Assembly: GCA_013397455.1 (NCBI GenBank)
Contig: VYZB01000747.1
Span: forward strand, 1 to 64,000
Reading direction: 5' to 3'
Length of the DNA: 64,000 nt
Origin: Crotophaga sulcirostris
Lineage: Eukaryota > Chordata > Aves > Cuculiformes > Crotophagidae
Below are positions 22,975 through 33,657 of the stretch, in pieces. A program made the position numbers and the translations under genes. The notes below the pieces were generated by a model, which was not told the DNA's origin, made no database searches, and saw only the letters and a list, made by a program, of their open reading frames with translations. Numbering within the stretch: position 1 is the first letter of the stretch; every line of letters begins with the position of its first letter.

Positions 22975-24718
22975 TCATAGAATCATAGAAACAGAATTAT
23001 AGAATCGTAGAATCATAGAATGGTTTGGATTGGAAGGGACCTTAAAGACCATCCAGTTCCAACACCCCTGCCATGGGCAGGGACACTTCCCACCTGACCA
23101 GACTGCTCAAGGCCCCCTCCTTGAACACTTCCAGGGAGGGGGAAATCACAACTTCTCTGGCCCATCTGTTGCAGTGTCTCATCACCCTCATTGTGAAGAA
23201 TTCCTTCCTAATGTCTAATCTAAATCTTCCAATTTAAAACCATTCCCCCTCATCCTATCACTACATGTCGTTGTAAAATGTCCTTCGCCAGCTTTCTTGT
23301 AGGCCCCCTTCAGGTACTGGAAGCCTACTATAAGGTCTCCCTGCAGTCTTCTCTTCTTCAGGCTGAACAACCCCAACTCTCTCAGCCTGCCCTCACAGCA
23401 GAGGTGCTCCAGCCCTTTGATTATCTTTGCAGTCCTTCTCTGGACCCGCTCCAACAGTTCCATATCCTTCTTATATTGGGGATTTCAGAACTTGGCACGG
23501 CACTCCAGGTGGGTTTCACAAGAGTGGAGTACACAGGGAGAATCCCCTCCCTTGACCTGCTGGCCATGCTTGTTTTGATGCAGCTCAGGACACGGTTGGC
23601 CTTCTGGGCTGCAAGCACACATTGCTGCCTCATGTTGAGCTCCTCATCAACCAGCATGCCCAAGCCCTTCTCCACAGGGCTGCTGTCAAACATATTGTCA
23701 TCCACCCTCTCTTGATACCCGGGATTACCCTAACGCAGCTGTATGACCTTGCACTTGGCCTTGTTGAACTTTCGGAGGTTCACACAGGCCCACTTCTCCA
23801 TCTTGTCCAGGTCCCTCCAGATGACATCCTGTCCTTCTGGTGTGACCACTGCCCCACTCAGCTTGGTGCCATCCACAAACTTGCTGAGGTTGCACTTGAT
23901 CCCTCTGTCTATATCAAAAATGAAAATGTTAAATGGCACTGGTCCCAGTACGGACCCCTGAGGGACACCTCTTGTCATGGTCTCCATGTGGACATCGATC
24001 CATTGAAAACTACTGTCTGAATGCCACCATCCAGCCAATTCCTTATCCACAGAACAGTCCACTCATCAAACCCATATCTCTCCACTTTAGAGAGAAGGGT
24101 GTTGTGCAGGGCTGTGACAAATCCTTTACAGAAATCAGATTGATTATATCCATTGCTTTTCTCGTGTCTACTCATGTGGTCATCCCATCATAGAAAACCG
24201 TTATGTTGGTAGGCAGGACTTGCCCTTGGAGAAACCATGTTGGCTGTCTTGAATCACGTCCCTGTCCTCCATGTGCTTTAGCATAGCTTCCAGGACGATC
24301 TGTTCCATGATCCTCCGAGGCACAGAGGTGAGGCTGACAGGTCGGTACTTCCCATGGTCATCCTTTGTACCTTTTGTTAAAACAGGCACAATGCTGTCAT
24401 TCTTCCAGTCACAATGGACTTCCACTGAATGCCATGGCTTTTCCAATATTACGGAGAGTGACTTGGCAATCACATCCGCCTCATCACCCCTCAGGACTCT
24501 GGTGTGCATCTCATCAGGTCCCATAGACTTATATATGTTCATGTTCCTCAGGTGGTCATGAACCTGGTCTTCCCTTACAATGGGACGGACTATAGTCCCC
24601 TGATATCCATCTTGTTCTTTGGCCCTGGAGGGGTGAGGAGAGCAGTTACCAGTGAAGACTGAGGCAAAAATGTTGTTGAGTACCTCAGTGTTCTCCTTGT
24701 CTGTTGATACAAGGTCAA
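22975..24718 (-). mobile_element. CR1 LINE, 1.7-kb 5'-truncated copy
   Basis: The minus-strand 3' terminus at 22975-23025 consists of ATTCTATGATTC-type repeats, the hallmark of CR1. The element then runs through the CR1 3' untranslated region and most of the reverse transcriptase half of ORF2. It ends near 24718, where the minus-strand CR1 pattern restarts with the 3' end of another copy. ORF2 reads in pieces at 24201-24542, 23975-24175, 23730-24062, 23421-23705 and 23215-23463, so there are several frameshifts. It is the least diverged long CR1 in the window. Confidence 0.9.
23215..24542 (-). pseudogene. CR1 ORF2 reverse transcriptase, frameshifted
   Basis: Intact CR1 ORF2 carries an endonuclease and a reverse transcriptase that copy the LINE RNA at the insertion site. 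Here only the RT half remains. At 24201-24542 the frame shows KSMGPDEMHTRVLRG, WKNDSIVPVLTKG and GKYRPVSLTSVPRRIMEQIV, the amino-terminal RT motifs. At 23975-24175 it shows [17 protein letters not shown]. At 23730-24062 it shows [20 protein letters not shown] and the catalytic box as FVDGTKL, where the second Asp of the usual ADD is Gly. Thumb and carboxy-terminal pieces follow at 23421-23705 and 23215-23463 (ERVQRRTAKIIKGLEHL). Frameshifts separate the pieces and the active site is damaged, so the enzyme is dead. Confidence 0.88.
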
Positions 24719-25545
24719 TGGTTTGGGTAGAAGTTACCCTCAGAGATCATTTAGTTCTGTATCCTTCCCCCATCATAAGCTGAGATATCTTTCATTAGAT
24801 CGTAATGCTTAAATATCCGTCCAACCTGACATTGAATATTTTCAGGAATAGGACATCCACAGCTTCTCTGAGCAACCTGCTCCAGTACCTCACCACCCTC
24901 AACATAAAAAAACTTTTTTCCTAATGTCCAGTCTAAATCTACCATCTTTCATCTTAAAACCGTTACCCTTTGTTCTGTCACTATAGGCTTTGATAAAAAG
25001 TCTTTCTCCATCTTTCTTATAAGCCCCCTTTAAATACTGAAAGGCCAAAATAAGATGTCTCCAGAGTTTTCTCTTCTACAGTCTAAATAACTGAAACTCT
25101 CTCAGCCTTTCCCCATCAGAGAGGTGTTTCAACCCTCTGATCGTTTTCATGGCTCTCCTCTGTACCTACTGCAACAGGTCCAAATCTTTCCTGTGATAAA
25201 GGCTCCAGAGTTGGGCTCAAGGTGTGGTGTCATGAGGGGGAAGTAGATAGGGAAAATCACCTCACTGAAATTGCTGGACATGCTTCTTTTTATGCAGCCC
25301 AGGGTATGATTGCCTTTCTGGGCTGTAAAGTGGATAATGCTGGCTTGCGTTCAATTTTCTGTCCACCTGTATCCCCGAGTCCTCCTTCACAGGGCTACTC
25401 TCACTTCATTCATCGCCCAGCCTGTATTGATATGGGTGATTGCCTCGACCCAAGTGCAGGATCTTGTACTTGGCCTTGTTCAACTTCATGAGGCTTGCAC
25501 AGGCCCACTCCTCAAGACTGTGAGGTCCTTCTGGATAGAATCCCT
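24719..25545 (-). mobile_element. CR1 LINE, older diverged copy
   Basis: A second minus-strand CR1 abuts the first. It begins inside the 3' untranslated region (GAGATCATTTAGTTCTGTAT) without the terminal repeat. It then matches the first copy segment by segment, for example CTGTCACTATAGGCTTTGAT against CTATCACTACATGTCGTTGT, and TTGTTCAACTTCATGAGGCT against TTGTTGAACTTTCGGAGGTT. Divergence is higher than in the neighbouring copy and no RT motif reads through. The 3' end was probably lost when the 22975-24718 copy inserted. Confidence 0.8.
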
Positions 25546-25570
25546 TCCCTCTAGCAAATGAAGATTTAGA

Positions 25571-25614
25571 TGCCTTCAAACCCAAACCATTCTATGATTC
25601 TGTGATTCTATGAT
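25571..25614 (+). mobile_element. CR1 3' tail, about 44 bp, opposite strand to its neighbours
   Basis: CCTTCAAACCCAAACCATTC followed by TATGATTCTGTGATTCTATG is the plus-strand version of the CR1 3' terminus. Minus-strand CR1 sequence lies on both sides. It is a very short insertion or a rearrangement. Confidence 0.65.
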
Positions 25615-25665
25615 CTTAAGGGCATGAAGGTGAGGTTGACTGGTCAGTACTCCATATCTTAAGAT
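25615..25665 (-). mobile_element. CR1 LINE, RT-region remnant of the older copy
   Basis: GGCATGAAGGTGAGGTTGAC and TGGTCAGTACTCC match the minus-strand CR1 stretch GGCACAGAGGTGAGGCTGACAGGTCGGTACTTCC of the copy at 24320-24352. This is about 500 bases further 5' in the element than the end of the older copy at 25545, so the intervening part is deleted. Confidence 0.6.
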
Positions 25666-27526
25666 TCACACCAATGCCTGAAATCCATTTCTTTGAACAG
25701 AGGGATCTCTATAAGAACGTCATAAAGAACCGAGATAAAGGATTTTGTCTCAGACACTGCAAATTACATGACAATGAGATGCAGTAGAGACTTCACAAGC
25801 TCAACTGTCCTTTGTATGTCTCTACTATCCAGGCTGCCAAGAATATCTATTTCTGACATCATAAAGTCCTCGTCTAAGTTTACTGCTGTTTGCAACCTTA
25901 CCCATCAGTGGTTACCACATTTATCATTAAGTGGAAGAACTGAAACACCTGTCTTTCTCATCCAAAACTCAGGATCATTCTGGAAGAAGGGGACTAACAA
26001 ATAGCTCTTCACTCCTAATTTTACATCTCAGAATGTCATCTCATTGTTTATGTTAATCCTTCTTCCATACTTTCCTGTTGGATTAATAAAGTGAGTGAAA
26101 GACAGTGGTTTTCAATGAGACAATAACTCAGAATCCTCTGCTGTCCACTTTGTAGATCCTAATTATAGTGAGAATTAAAAGGTGCCGCATTCAAGATATT
26201 TAAAACATATCTTGAATGAAAATAAAACCTCACAGAAGCAATCATTAAGAGCTATATTTTTTTATACACCAAGTAGGTTATGTAATTTTAATAAAATAAG
26301 ACAACTGTCCTAGTCTTAAAAGGTATTGCCGAGGTATTTTACTCCTAGACCCTTTAGTAAGAGTACTAGTTGTTCAACATCTCACATTCTCTGGTTCAAA
26401 AAGAATGGCAACAAGAAAATGAATTATGGTTTTCTCTTCTGTTAGGGACAGGTAATGGATTAGTACTACTTGGCAAGATGCTTCAGGGTCAGACAGTCCA
26501 CTTTAACCTAGACAATTTTAGAGAAGTAAAAAATCCTGAATTTGCTGTTCTAGCGGCAAATAAAACATCTTAACTTGAACTACTTCAGTAATCAATATTT
26601 AATCTGCACTCACAGCATTTTTATTTTAGTTAAAAAATAAAAGGTGAAAAGGTGGAGTGTTTTGTAGCCAAAGAATGATCTTAAGCTTCATTATTTTGCA
26701 TCTGCTTTGCAACAGAAAGTTATAACTTCATGCTTCAAATATTGACAAAATAAGGCAATCCATCATTTCCACTGAATTATTTCTTGCTTTCCAAATGCAA
26801 GACTTATGTTATCAGATGTTTCTTAAGTTTCAGATGACTGTGTGGGCATTGTAGGGGTGTCTTAGATATTCAGAAGAATTTGCATCTCTCAACAGCACCT
26901 TATTCTCTGTACTGCAAGAAAAACTCATAACATTACAAATGGAACTGGAGACAAGTGAAACTGGAAGGTGTTCATATTGTTGCATCAAAGTCAAGCAAAT
27001 TTCAGGTAAACAACACTGTAGTTGTAATGATAAGGCACTTCATAAAGGTTATAGTTAGTCTACAGAGGTAGAATCCTTTTGATTGAGCATTCTTTTGTGG
27101 ACACTTTTAGAAGTCTAAATTAGATGAAAGAAGAAAGGCATTTTGTTATTGATTGCAAATGATTGCAAACTGAACCTCATAATCACAAATGAGTATTTCA
27201 GGGTCTACTTATCTACTGCTTGTGCACTGTATTGGTATTTGAGACAGCTTTGTATTTCAGAGTCTGAATTTAAAAATTGGAACCATAAAACAACTCATCT
27301 CTTAGGGTCTGGAAGCCATTATTTTTATTTATTTACACATCTATGTATTTTTCCCAGAAAAAAATAAATATCCTTTGCTTTGCATGGCCAGGAAACTGCT
27401 GTTCATGTATTGTTTGAACAAAATAAACACATATACATAATAGAACATTTGCTCACAGGCAAATATCCTAGTAAGTGTTTTTTTCATATTCAGACTTTAC
27501 AGCCCATTAAAAAATGAGGAACTGAA
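25666..27526. other. AT-rich DNA without recognisable genes
   Basis: No repeat or gene is recognised. Open frames at 25768-26004, 26370-26573 and 27143-27367 are short and featureless. Confidence 0.5.
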
Positions 27527-27532
27527 GTTAAT
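27527..27532. repeat. Target-site duplication, left copy (GTTAAT)
   Basis: GTTAAT directly precedes the TG of the LTR at 27533 and is repeated exactly at 27896-27901. Integrases of alpharetrovirus-like and class II (ERVK-like) elements make 6-bp duplications. Confidence 0.9.
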
Positions 27533-27895
27533 TGTAGTAAGAGGAGTCCCGGAGTCAAAGATCGATTCTCATAGAGGCATGGTCAATGCTCCTTTATTCT
27601 ATTTCCAGGCTACATTATCTAGCATTTTTCCGAGAGTACACGCGTCCACACAATCTGTAAGCCACAGGTGATTCCATTCTCTATCCCCTCACGATTTGTC
27701 CACGCAAACAATTAACATCATTCATCCGTAGTTCATCCGGTCGCTTTCCCCGCGGCTTCCTCGGTCTCTCTCCTCTGTCTCTGCTGCTGCCTTATCACTT
27801 TGCTTTCTCTTCTCAAACCTCCACCGCATGCCTGAAATTCCTCCAAGCCTGGCTGGTTCAAGGACAAACAACCTTCTCACAGAAACCCTTCTACA
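27533..27895 (-). mobile_element. Solo LTR, 363 bp, complete, with 6-bp target duplication
   Basis: The plus strand reads TGTAG at 27533 and CTACA at 27891-27895, giving perfect 5-bp inverted ends that extend imperfectly (TGTAGTAAGAGG against TGTAGAAGGG). Perfect 6-bp duplications flank it at 27527-27532 and 27896-27901. On the minus strand AATAAA lies at 27593-27598, about 60 bases before the end, so R and U5 are short. The upper part is GC- and CpG-rich compared with the surroundings. No internal retroviral sequence is present, so two LTRs recombined and left one. The orientation rests on the AATAAA. Confidence 0.88.
27593..27598 (-). terminator. Polyadenylation signal of the solo LTR
   Basis: AATAAA on the minus strand sits about 300 bases from the U3 edge and 60 from the U5 edge. 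I see no clear TATA box upstream. The best candidate is the weak TAGATAATG just before it. Confidence 0.6.
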
Positions 27896-27901
27896 GTTAA
27901 T
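27896..27901. repeat. Target-site duplication, right copy (GTTAAT)
   Basis: This is an exact copy of the six bases at 27527-27532 and directly follows the CA end of the solo LTR. Confidence 0.9.
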
Positions 27902-30019
27902 AGCTACTTACAGCACTAAATGCGTATTAAGGAAGGTGAAAAATGCACAATATGCATTACTCTAACCTATTTATAATTTGAGGTTTTGTCTGTTGATGTA
28001 GCTGTCCATTACTAGTGCAATTTACAGCTGTCATTCAAGAACTGCATACTTGACATTGGTTATGAGAAAAGTTCTCTAAAGGAAAGATGCTGAAAAGAGA
28101 ATTGAACTTTGATGTGAGATCCTACAAAATCAAAGGAAAAACTCACAATGTAATACAAAGATATATAATATTAATAGAGTACATATATAATTCTTACAAT
28201 AGAATAGTGGTATGAGCTCATATCAAAAACAGCTGCATTTTGTAAGTTACATTATACAACAGAAGAGGAAATTTTTAAGGGAATGTTTTGATCTTAAGAC
28301 TTCTACCTATCTGGCTTTTGGAATATTCCCACAGTGTCTGTTCATGGATAAAGATTCTTGCCGACAGATTTCATTTATTTTTAGTATCATTTAGACAGTG
28401 AAGAAGAATCATTACATCTGTATTTTTTAACAAAGCAAAACATGCTTCTTGTTGCTGTCATTGTGAATTTTAAGGACATAGACATTACTTTGCTTTTATG
28501 TACAGATCTACATAGATAATTTTACAATAACAGATTACCTTTGATAGCCATTTTTATTCTAGTGTTTGATGAACACTGTATATTTGGGTTATTTCTTTAA
28601 AAATTGATTTTTAAATGTTAAATATCAGTATTAGGAATATTGAACTTCACGTATAAAGGAAATATTCTGTGAAACATTCAGACATACATAAACACTAAGA
28701 CATAAAGATTTTTCAAATATGACAACTGGTTTTGGAATATTTCCCTGGGTATTAGTTTTAATATTGTCTTTTGCCAGTCATTGTGTTTTTATCTTTCAGT
28801 TTCTGTAGGCTGTGATGTATAGTTTTCTGGAGCACAGTTGACCAACTATTTATTTTTTACAATATTCTTAGTGGTCATATATAAAGAGTAAAAATATCAC
28901 TGTGACATTAGAGTCATGGATGAAACCTTAAAATGACTACTTAACCAATATTATGTAATAAAATATTTTAATGTCTTAATTATATTAATATCAATATCAA
29001 TAATCAACATATTTTATAATTAATTATTATCTGAGAATTCTATACATTTGACATATTCAAATTATGAAAATGTTTCCAGAAGAGCAACTCAATTTAATAG
29101 CCTTCGTACAGCAGAAACTGTATATAGTTCAGATTTGTCTAAGCTGCTATCTTATTATATAGTCACTGAACATGTAATTACACCATCTATTATTATAATT
29201 GCTTTGTCCTCTGAAGACATCTGAAAATTATTAATAAGACTGAGGAAAATTATACTTTAAAAACTCTTGTGTGATTCGTCAAGAGAACGCAGTCCTTCCT
29301 TTTAAATTTTAATACAATGACACTGGTTTCAATGTTTTCCTAAAGGAGGTGTTACAAACTTATAAGCACTGCACTGGAAAATGTTTCCTATTTTAACAAA
29401 GACATTTTTTACTGTTCCTAAAGAAAATTATTTACCTGCTTCAAATTATATCAGATTTGTTATTTTTGATAAAGAAATGTCAACCTCATCCGTTTTGTTT
29501 TGACGATTCACAATGATTTTTTGATTGGGTTGGTATTAAAAGGGATTTCAGACATATTATCTTCAACCTTCATCCTGGCTGTAATACACTCACTTTTATT
29601 TTCAAGTATCTATTTCAACTGCTGAGGAACCCTGGAAGATTCAATTCGACTCAACAGCAGAAAAATTCTACTTTTTTTCCTCTGAACTTTTTTTTGTTCA
29701 ATGTTTTTCTTTTTTTTCCCACTGGTGGTCTTTCCCATGACAACTGAAATCTTTCTGGCACTCTGTGAGGTCATTATTTTCCCACAACTACATGTCATTA
29801 CCCTATAGTGAATCTTATTCTTACAGCCAGCTCCTCAAACATACACATTTATTGACTACTAAACACATTTCAGATCTTTTCAGGAAACAAAGCGAAAAAT
29901 TCAAGATCACATTTACCAACAAAAATCTTCATTTTTTACCTTTTTTTTTATAGACGACGTTTACATTTCCATAGAAAACCTCAAAAACTTTCACTTCCAA
30001 CAAGCCGTATTAAGGGGTA
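27902..30019. other. Very AT-rich DNA without recognisable genes
   Basis: The stretch around 28960-29030 is almost pure A/T with TTAATA and TATCAATA units. No gene or element is recognised. Confidence 0.5.
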
Positions 30020-30298
30020 GTGAGGCTAGAGAGCAGCCCTGTAGAGAGGGACCTGGGGGTTCTGGTCAATGGTGAGTTGAACATGAGCCAACAGTGTGAC
30101 CTGGAAGCCAAGAGGGCCAACCATGTCCTGGGGTGCATCAAGTACAGCATTGCCAGCCGGTCGAGGGAGGGGATTGTCTTGCTCTACTCTGCACTGGTGT
30201 GGCCCCACCTCAAGTACTGTGTGCAGTTTTGGGCACCATGGTATAAAAAGGACATAAAACTACTGGACAGTGTCCAGAGGAGGCCACAAAGCTGGTGA
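30020..30298 (+). pseudogene. CR1 ORF2 carboxy-terminal fragment
   Basis: The frame of 92 codons begins with [20 protein letters not shown] and contains [40 protein letters not shown] and [12 protein letters not shown]. These are the post-catalytic thumb and linker segments of CR1 reverse transcriptase. It matches the minus-strand copy at 23421-23705 (VEKGLGMLVDEELNMRQQC). The stop after QSW is caused by a frameshift: in another frame the sequence continues with the [12 protein letters not shown] segment seen at 23215-23463. It is not functional. Confidence 0.85.
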
Positions 30299-30735
30299 AA
30301 GGTCTAGAGGGGAAGTCGTAAAAGGAGCTGCTGAAGGCACTTGGCCTGTTCAACCTGGAGAAGAGGAGATTGACAGGGGATCTCATAGCAGTTTTCTGCC
30401 TTCTCACAAGGGAAGGAGGAGAAACAGGTGCTGATCTCTTCTCTCTGGTGACCTATGATAGGACTAGAGGGAATGGCAGGAAGATGCACTAGGGTAGATT
30501 TAGGCTGGATATTAGGAAGAGGTTCTTCACCCAGTGGGTGGTGGAACCCTGGAACAGACTCCCCAAGGAAGTAGTCACGGCACCCAGTCTGCCAGTATTC
30601 AAGGAGCATTTGGACAATGCCCTCAGACACATGGTGTGAATGTTGGGAGTGTCCTATGTAGGGACAGAAGTTGAACTAGATGATCCTTTTGGATCCCTTC
30701 CAACTCGGGTGATTCTATGATCCTACGATTCTATT
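30020..30735 (+). mobile_element. CR1 LINE, 0.7-kb 3' copy
   Basis: The plus-strand order is the ORF2 carboxy-terminal third, then the 3' untranslated region (GGTTCTTCACCCAGTGGGTG, TGGAACAGACTCCCCAAGG, GAACTAGATGATCC), then GATTCTATGATCCTACGATT at the end. The 3' terminus is intact and the 5' end is truncated at about 30020, as is typical of CR1. Confidence 0.9.
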
Positions 30736-32362
30736 AATATTTTCAATTTTAATTACTGTTGCTAACTATTAAGGGATATCAGACTGCTAGTCTTTGAACT
30801 CTAGATTACCTTTCTCACTGGATTAAGAGCAAAAAATGTGTCAGATATTGTAATATGTAAAGGCATAGAGCATAGCAATACAAAAGGAATCCTGCCAAAT
30901 ATTGTTCTGGTAAGTTGTACTGAAATGCCATAGGCTTCTTTTGACCCTTATCATCTTTTATTCATTGTGTTACATTGTGCAATAACACTACCATTAACCA
31001 AGATGTGAACTAGTTTGTACAAAATTTATTTTGCAATAGTTGTAATAAAATAGGCATATATTTTTTATCCAATGTACTTATATCTCATACATATGCCAAA
31101 TGATCATAATAATATATATCAGTGATGATCTTCACACAAATATAAATATAGCTGCAACTTTGTTATACCATTAGTCATAAAAACTTCTAGAGCACTGAAG
31201 TGGGCAACCAATTCAACAGTGTACCTTCAGGGGATAATTTCAGCAAATCATTATCAGATTTATTTTCATTAACCCAATCAAGCAAAGATCAACAATCGTC
31301 TTGGCCTTACTTTATTGGTAAGTATCATAATCCATGAGAAAAGAACTTTGTTCATTCTTAAACAATATTTACAACATGTATGCTGGAGTGACTCTGGCCT
31401 TATGAAGTTTTTTCCTACTATAGCAATGTCACCATTTGCACCTGAAACAATTTTAACCTCAAGAATTCCAAATTAACCTCTTCAATAATTATCTACACGG
31501 TTTGCAGGTTGCTCTGTTATTAAAAGTGCATTTTGACCTTATTGCCACTCTTATATATCCTGTTACTAGCATGCAATAATAAAAAGTGTAAATTCATATT
31601 TATAACGCATAAACTATCATCCATCAAATGGAGAAGCAATTGCACTCCATAAAAGACAATGGAGACTTTACTCAAACTGATATATTTTCCTGATAGAGCA
31701 TTCTAATGGCATTGTTCAGCCATGTCCATTTGTACGTGCTACCTTCCCAATAGCCAAAGGAACTTTACTGTTTTATTTGTTCTCGCACATTTCAGAGCAG
31801 TTATATAATCTCAGTATACCATAACAAGACCATTGTAATTTTATTTATGTTAAAATATTTCATTGTAATTCTGACGAACTATCTTATGTTCTTGTTAAGC
31901 ACAATCAGATTTCAGACCAAACAATGTAAGCAATATTGCTTTTGCTATACAGTTGTCTTAAACCTTTCTGTAACTCCTTGACTAGGAATTTTATTCCGTG
32001 TAGGCTGTTGCAGGAACATCAATTTGCTGATAGCTGACGCCTAATTAGGGATTTATTCATCTGGAACTGGTTCAAGTGAGGGTAGAGAGAGAAAATCAAG
32101 ATCCAATTTATCAGTGTGGCAAAAAAAATAAAAAGAGTGGATGAAGCACAGCAAAAAGAAACAACAAATAGACAAATAAAAATGGGGAATATTTCACTTG
32201 AATTATGCTAAGTACTCCTGCTCTGAACTTTGCAGACTGAAAATCTCTAATTTGCTCATATTGTATGAACATTAAAATTTAGTCAGTGTTTAATGGAGAT
32301 CACTGGATGTCTGTACTGTTATTTTCTTCCTACATTATCATTAATTTCACGCAAAGGCTTCA
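30736..32362. other. AT-rich DNA without recognisable genes
   Basis: No element or gene is recognised in this stretch. Confidence 0.5.
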
Positions 32363-33335
32363 ACCACAGAATCACAGAATGGTAGGAGTCGGAAGGGACC
32401 ACTGGAGATCATCTAGTCCACCCGCCCCATTAAAGCAGGTTCACCTAGAGCAGGTTGCAGAGAAATATGTCCAGATGAGTTTTTGATATCTTCAGAGAAG
32501 GATACTCTGTAAACTCCCTGAGCTGCTTATTCCAGTGCTCTGCCACCCTCACAGCAAAAAGTTTTTTCTCATGTTCAGGTGGAATCTATTGGCCCTTGTC
32601 CTATCACTGGGCACCAATGAAAAGAGTTTGGCTCCATCCTCTTGACACCTGTCCCTTTATATATTTATAAGCATTCATAAAGCCCCCTCTCAGTCCTCTC
32701 CAGGCTAAACAGATCCAGGTCTCAGCCTCTCCTCATAAAAGAGATGCTCCAGTCCCCCAGCCATCTTTGTGGCCCTCTGCTGCATTCTCTCCCCTAATTC
32801 CTTGTCTTTTTTGAACTTACATTTGTTGAACTTAATGAAGAAGTTCTCCACCCGACTCTCCAGCCTTTCCAGGTCTCATTGAGGGACAGCACAGCCTTCT
32901 GGCGTATCAGTCACTCTTCCCAGTTTAGTATTATCAGTAAACTTGCTGAGGGTATGTTCTGTCCTCTCATCCAGGTCATTGATGAATGTGTTGAACAAGA
33001 CTGGACCCATTACTGACCCCTGGGGAACACTACTGGACACAGGCTTCCAACTAGACTCTGAAACACTGATCACAACCCTCTGAGCTCTGCCATTCAGCCA
33101 GTTCTCAATCCACCTCACTGTCCACTCATCTAACCCACACTTCCTACATGTACCTATGAGGATGTTATGGGAGACAGTGTCAAAAGCCTTTGTGAAGTTG
33201 AAGTAGACAATATCCACTGGCCTCCTCTCATCTACTGAACCAGTTATACGATCATAGAAGGCTATCAGATTGGTCAAGTAGGATTTTCCCATAGTGAACC
33301 CTTGCTAACCACTCCTGATAACCTAATTCTGGCTA
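32363..33335 (-). mobile_element. CR1 LINE, about 1-kb copy with internal deletion
   Basis: The minus-strand 3' end starts at 32363 (CAGAATCACAGAATGG, then GGAAGGGACCACTGGAGATC). It runs through the 3' region and jumps near 32815 from the ORF2 tail to the RT catalytic region, so about 300 bases of the thumb region are missing. It ends near 33335 in the RT fingers. A different CR1 subfamily from the copy at 22975 is likely, as the 3' region reads differently (CATCTAGTCCACCCGCCCC). Confidence 0.88.
32876..33292 (-). pseudogene. CR1 reverse transcriptase core, open for 138 codons
   Basis: This is the longest clean RT frame in the window. It contains KSYLTNLIAFYDRITGSVD, then DIVYFNFTKAFDTVSHNILI (motif A; the usual DF-SKAFD reads FNFTKAFD, so the leading Asp is Asn), then CGLDEWTVRWIENWLNGRA, VPQGSVMGPVLFNTFINDLD (motif B) and the catalytic box as FTDNTKL. 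In the box the second Asp of the normal ADD is Asn. It has no start codon context and lacks the rest of ORF2. With motif A and the catalytic box both altered, it cannot be an active enzyme. Confidence 0.88.
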
Positions 33336-33657
33336 TAATCTTCCCAAATGTAAGTAGATTTGGAACAAATTTTGATTCTTTTCAGTATCACAGAAAAAGC
33401 AAATGAATTAGAAAATCATAATGCTGGACAGATGACTGGTAACATAATATCAACCTGCCATGACCACTGATTCACTGTCAAACTTCAGACACTAGGAAAG
33501 ACTCTTGCTCATGCTGGTCAGGTCCTTATCCAGTTCTGTGTAATAATTCTTAAATCTATCTTCCTTAAGTGGTGAAACTGCCTTTCTTTTATTTTTATTT
33601 TATATTAACAGCATAAGATAATATATATATGCTTCTTTCTAATTTATTTATCATTTT
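33336..33657. other. Short AT-rich spacer
   Basis: Nothing is recognised between the CR1 end and the LTR fragment. Confidence 0.4.

Noticed and set aside
23278..24020. Long plus-strand open frames (up to 145 codons)
   Set aside because: They are antisense shadows of the CR1 ORF2 that reads on the minus strand.
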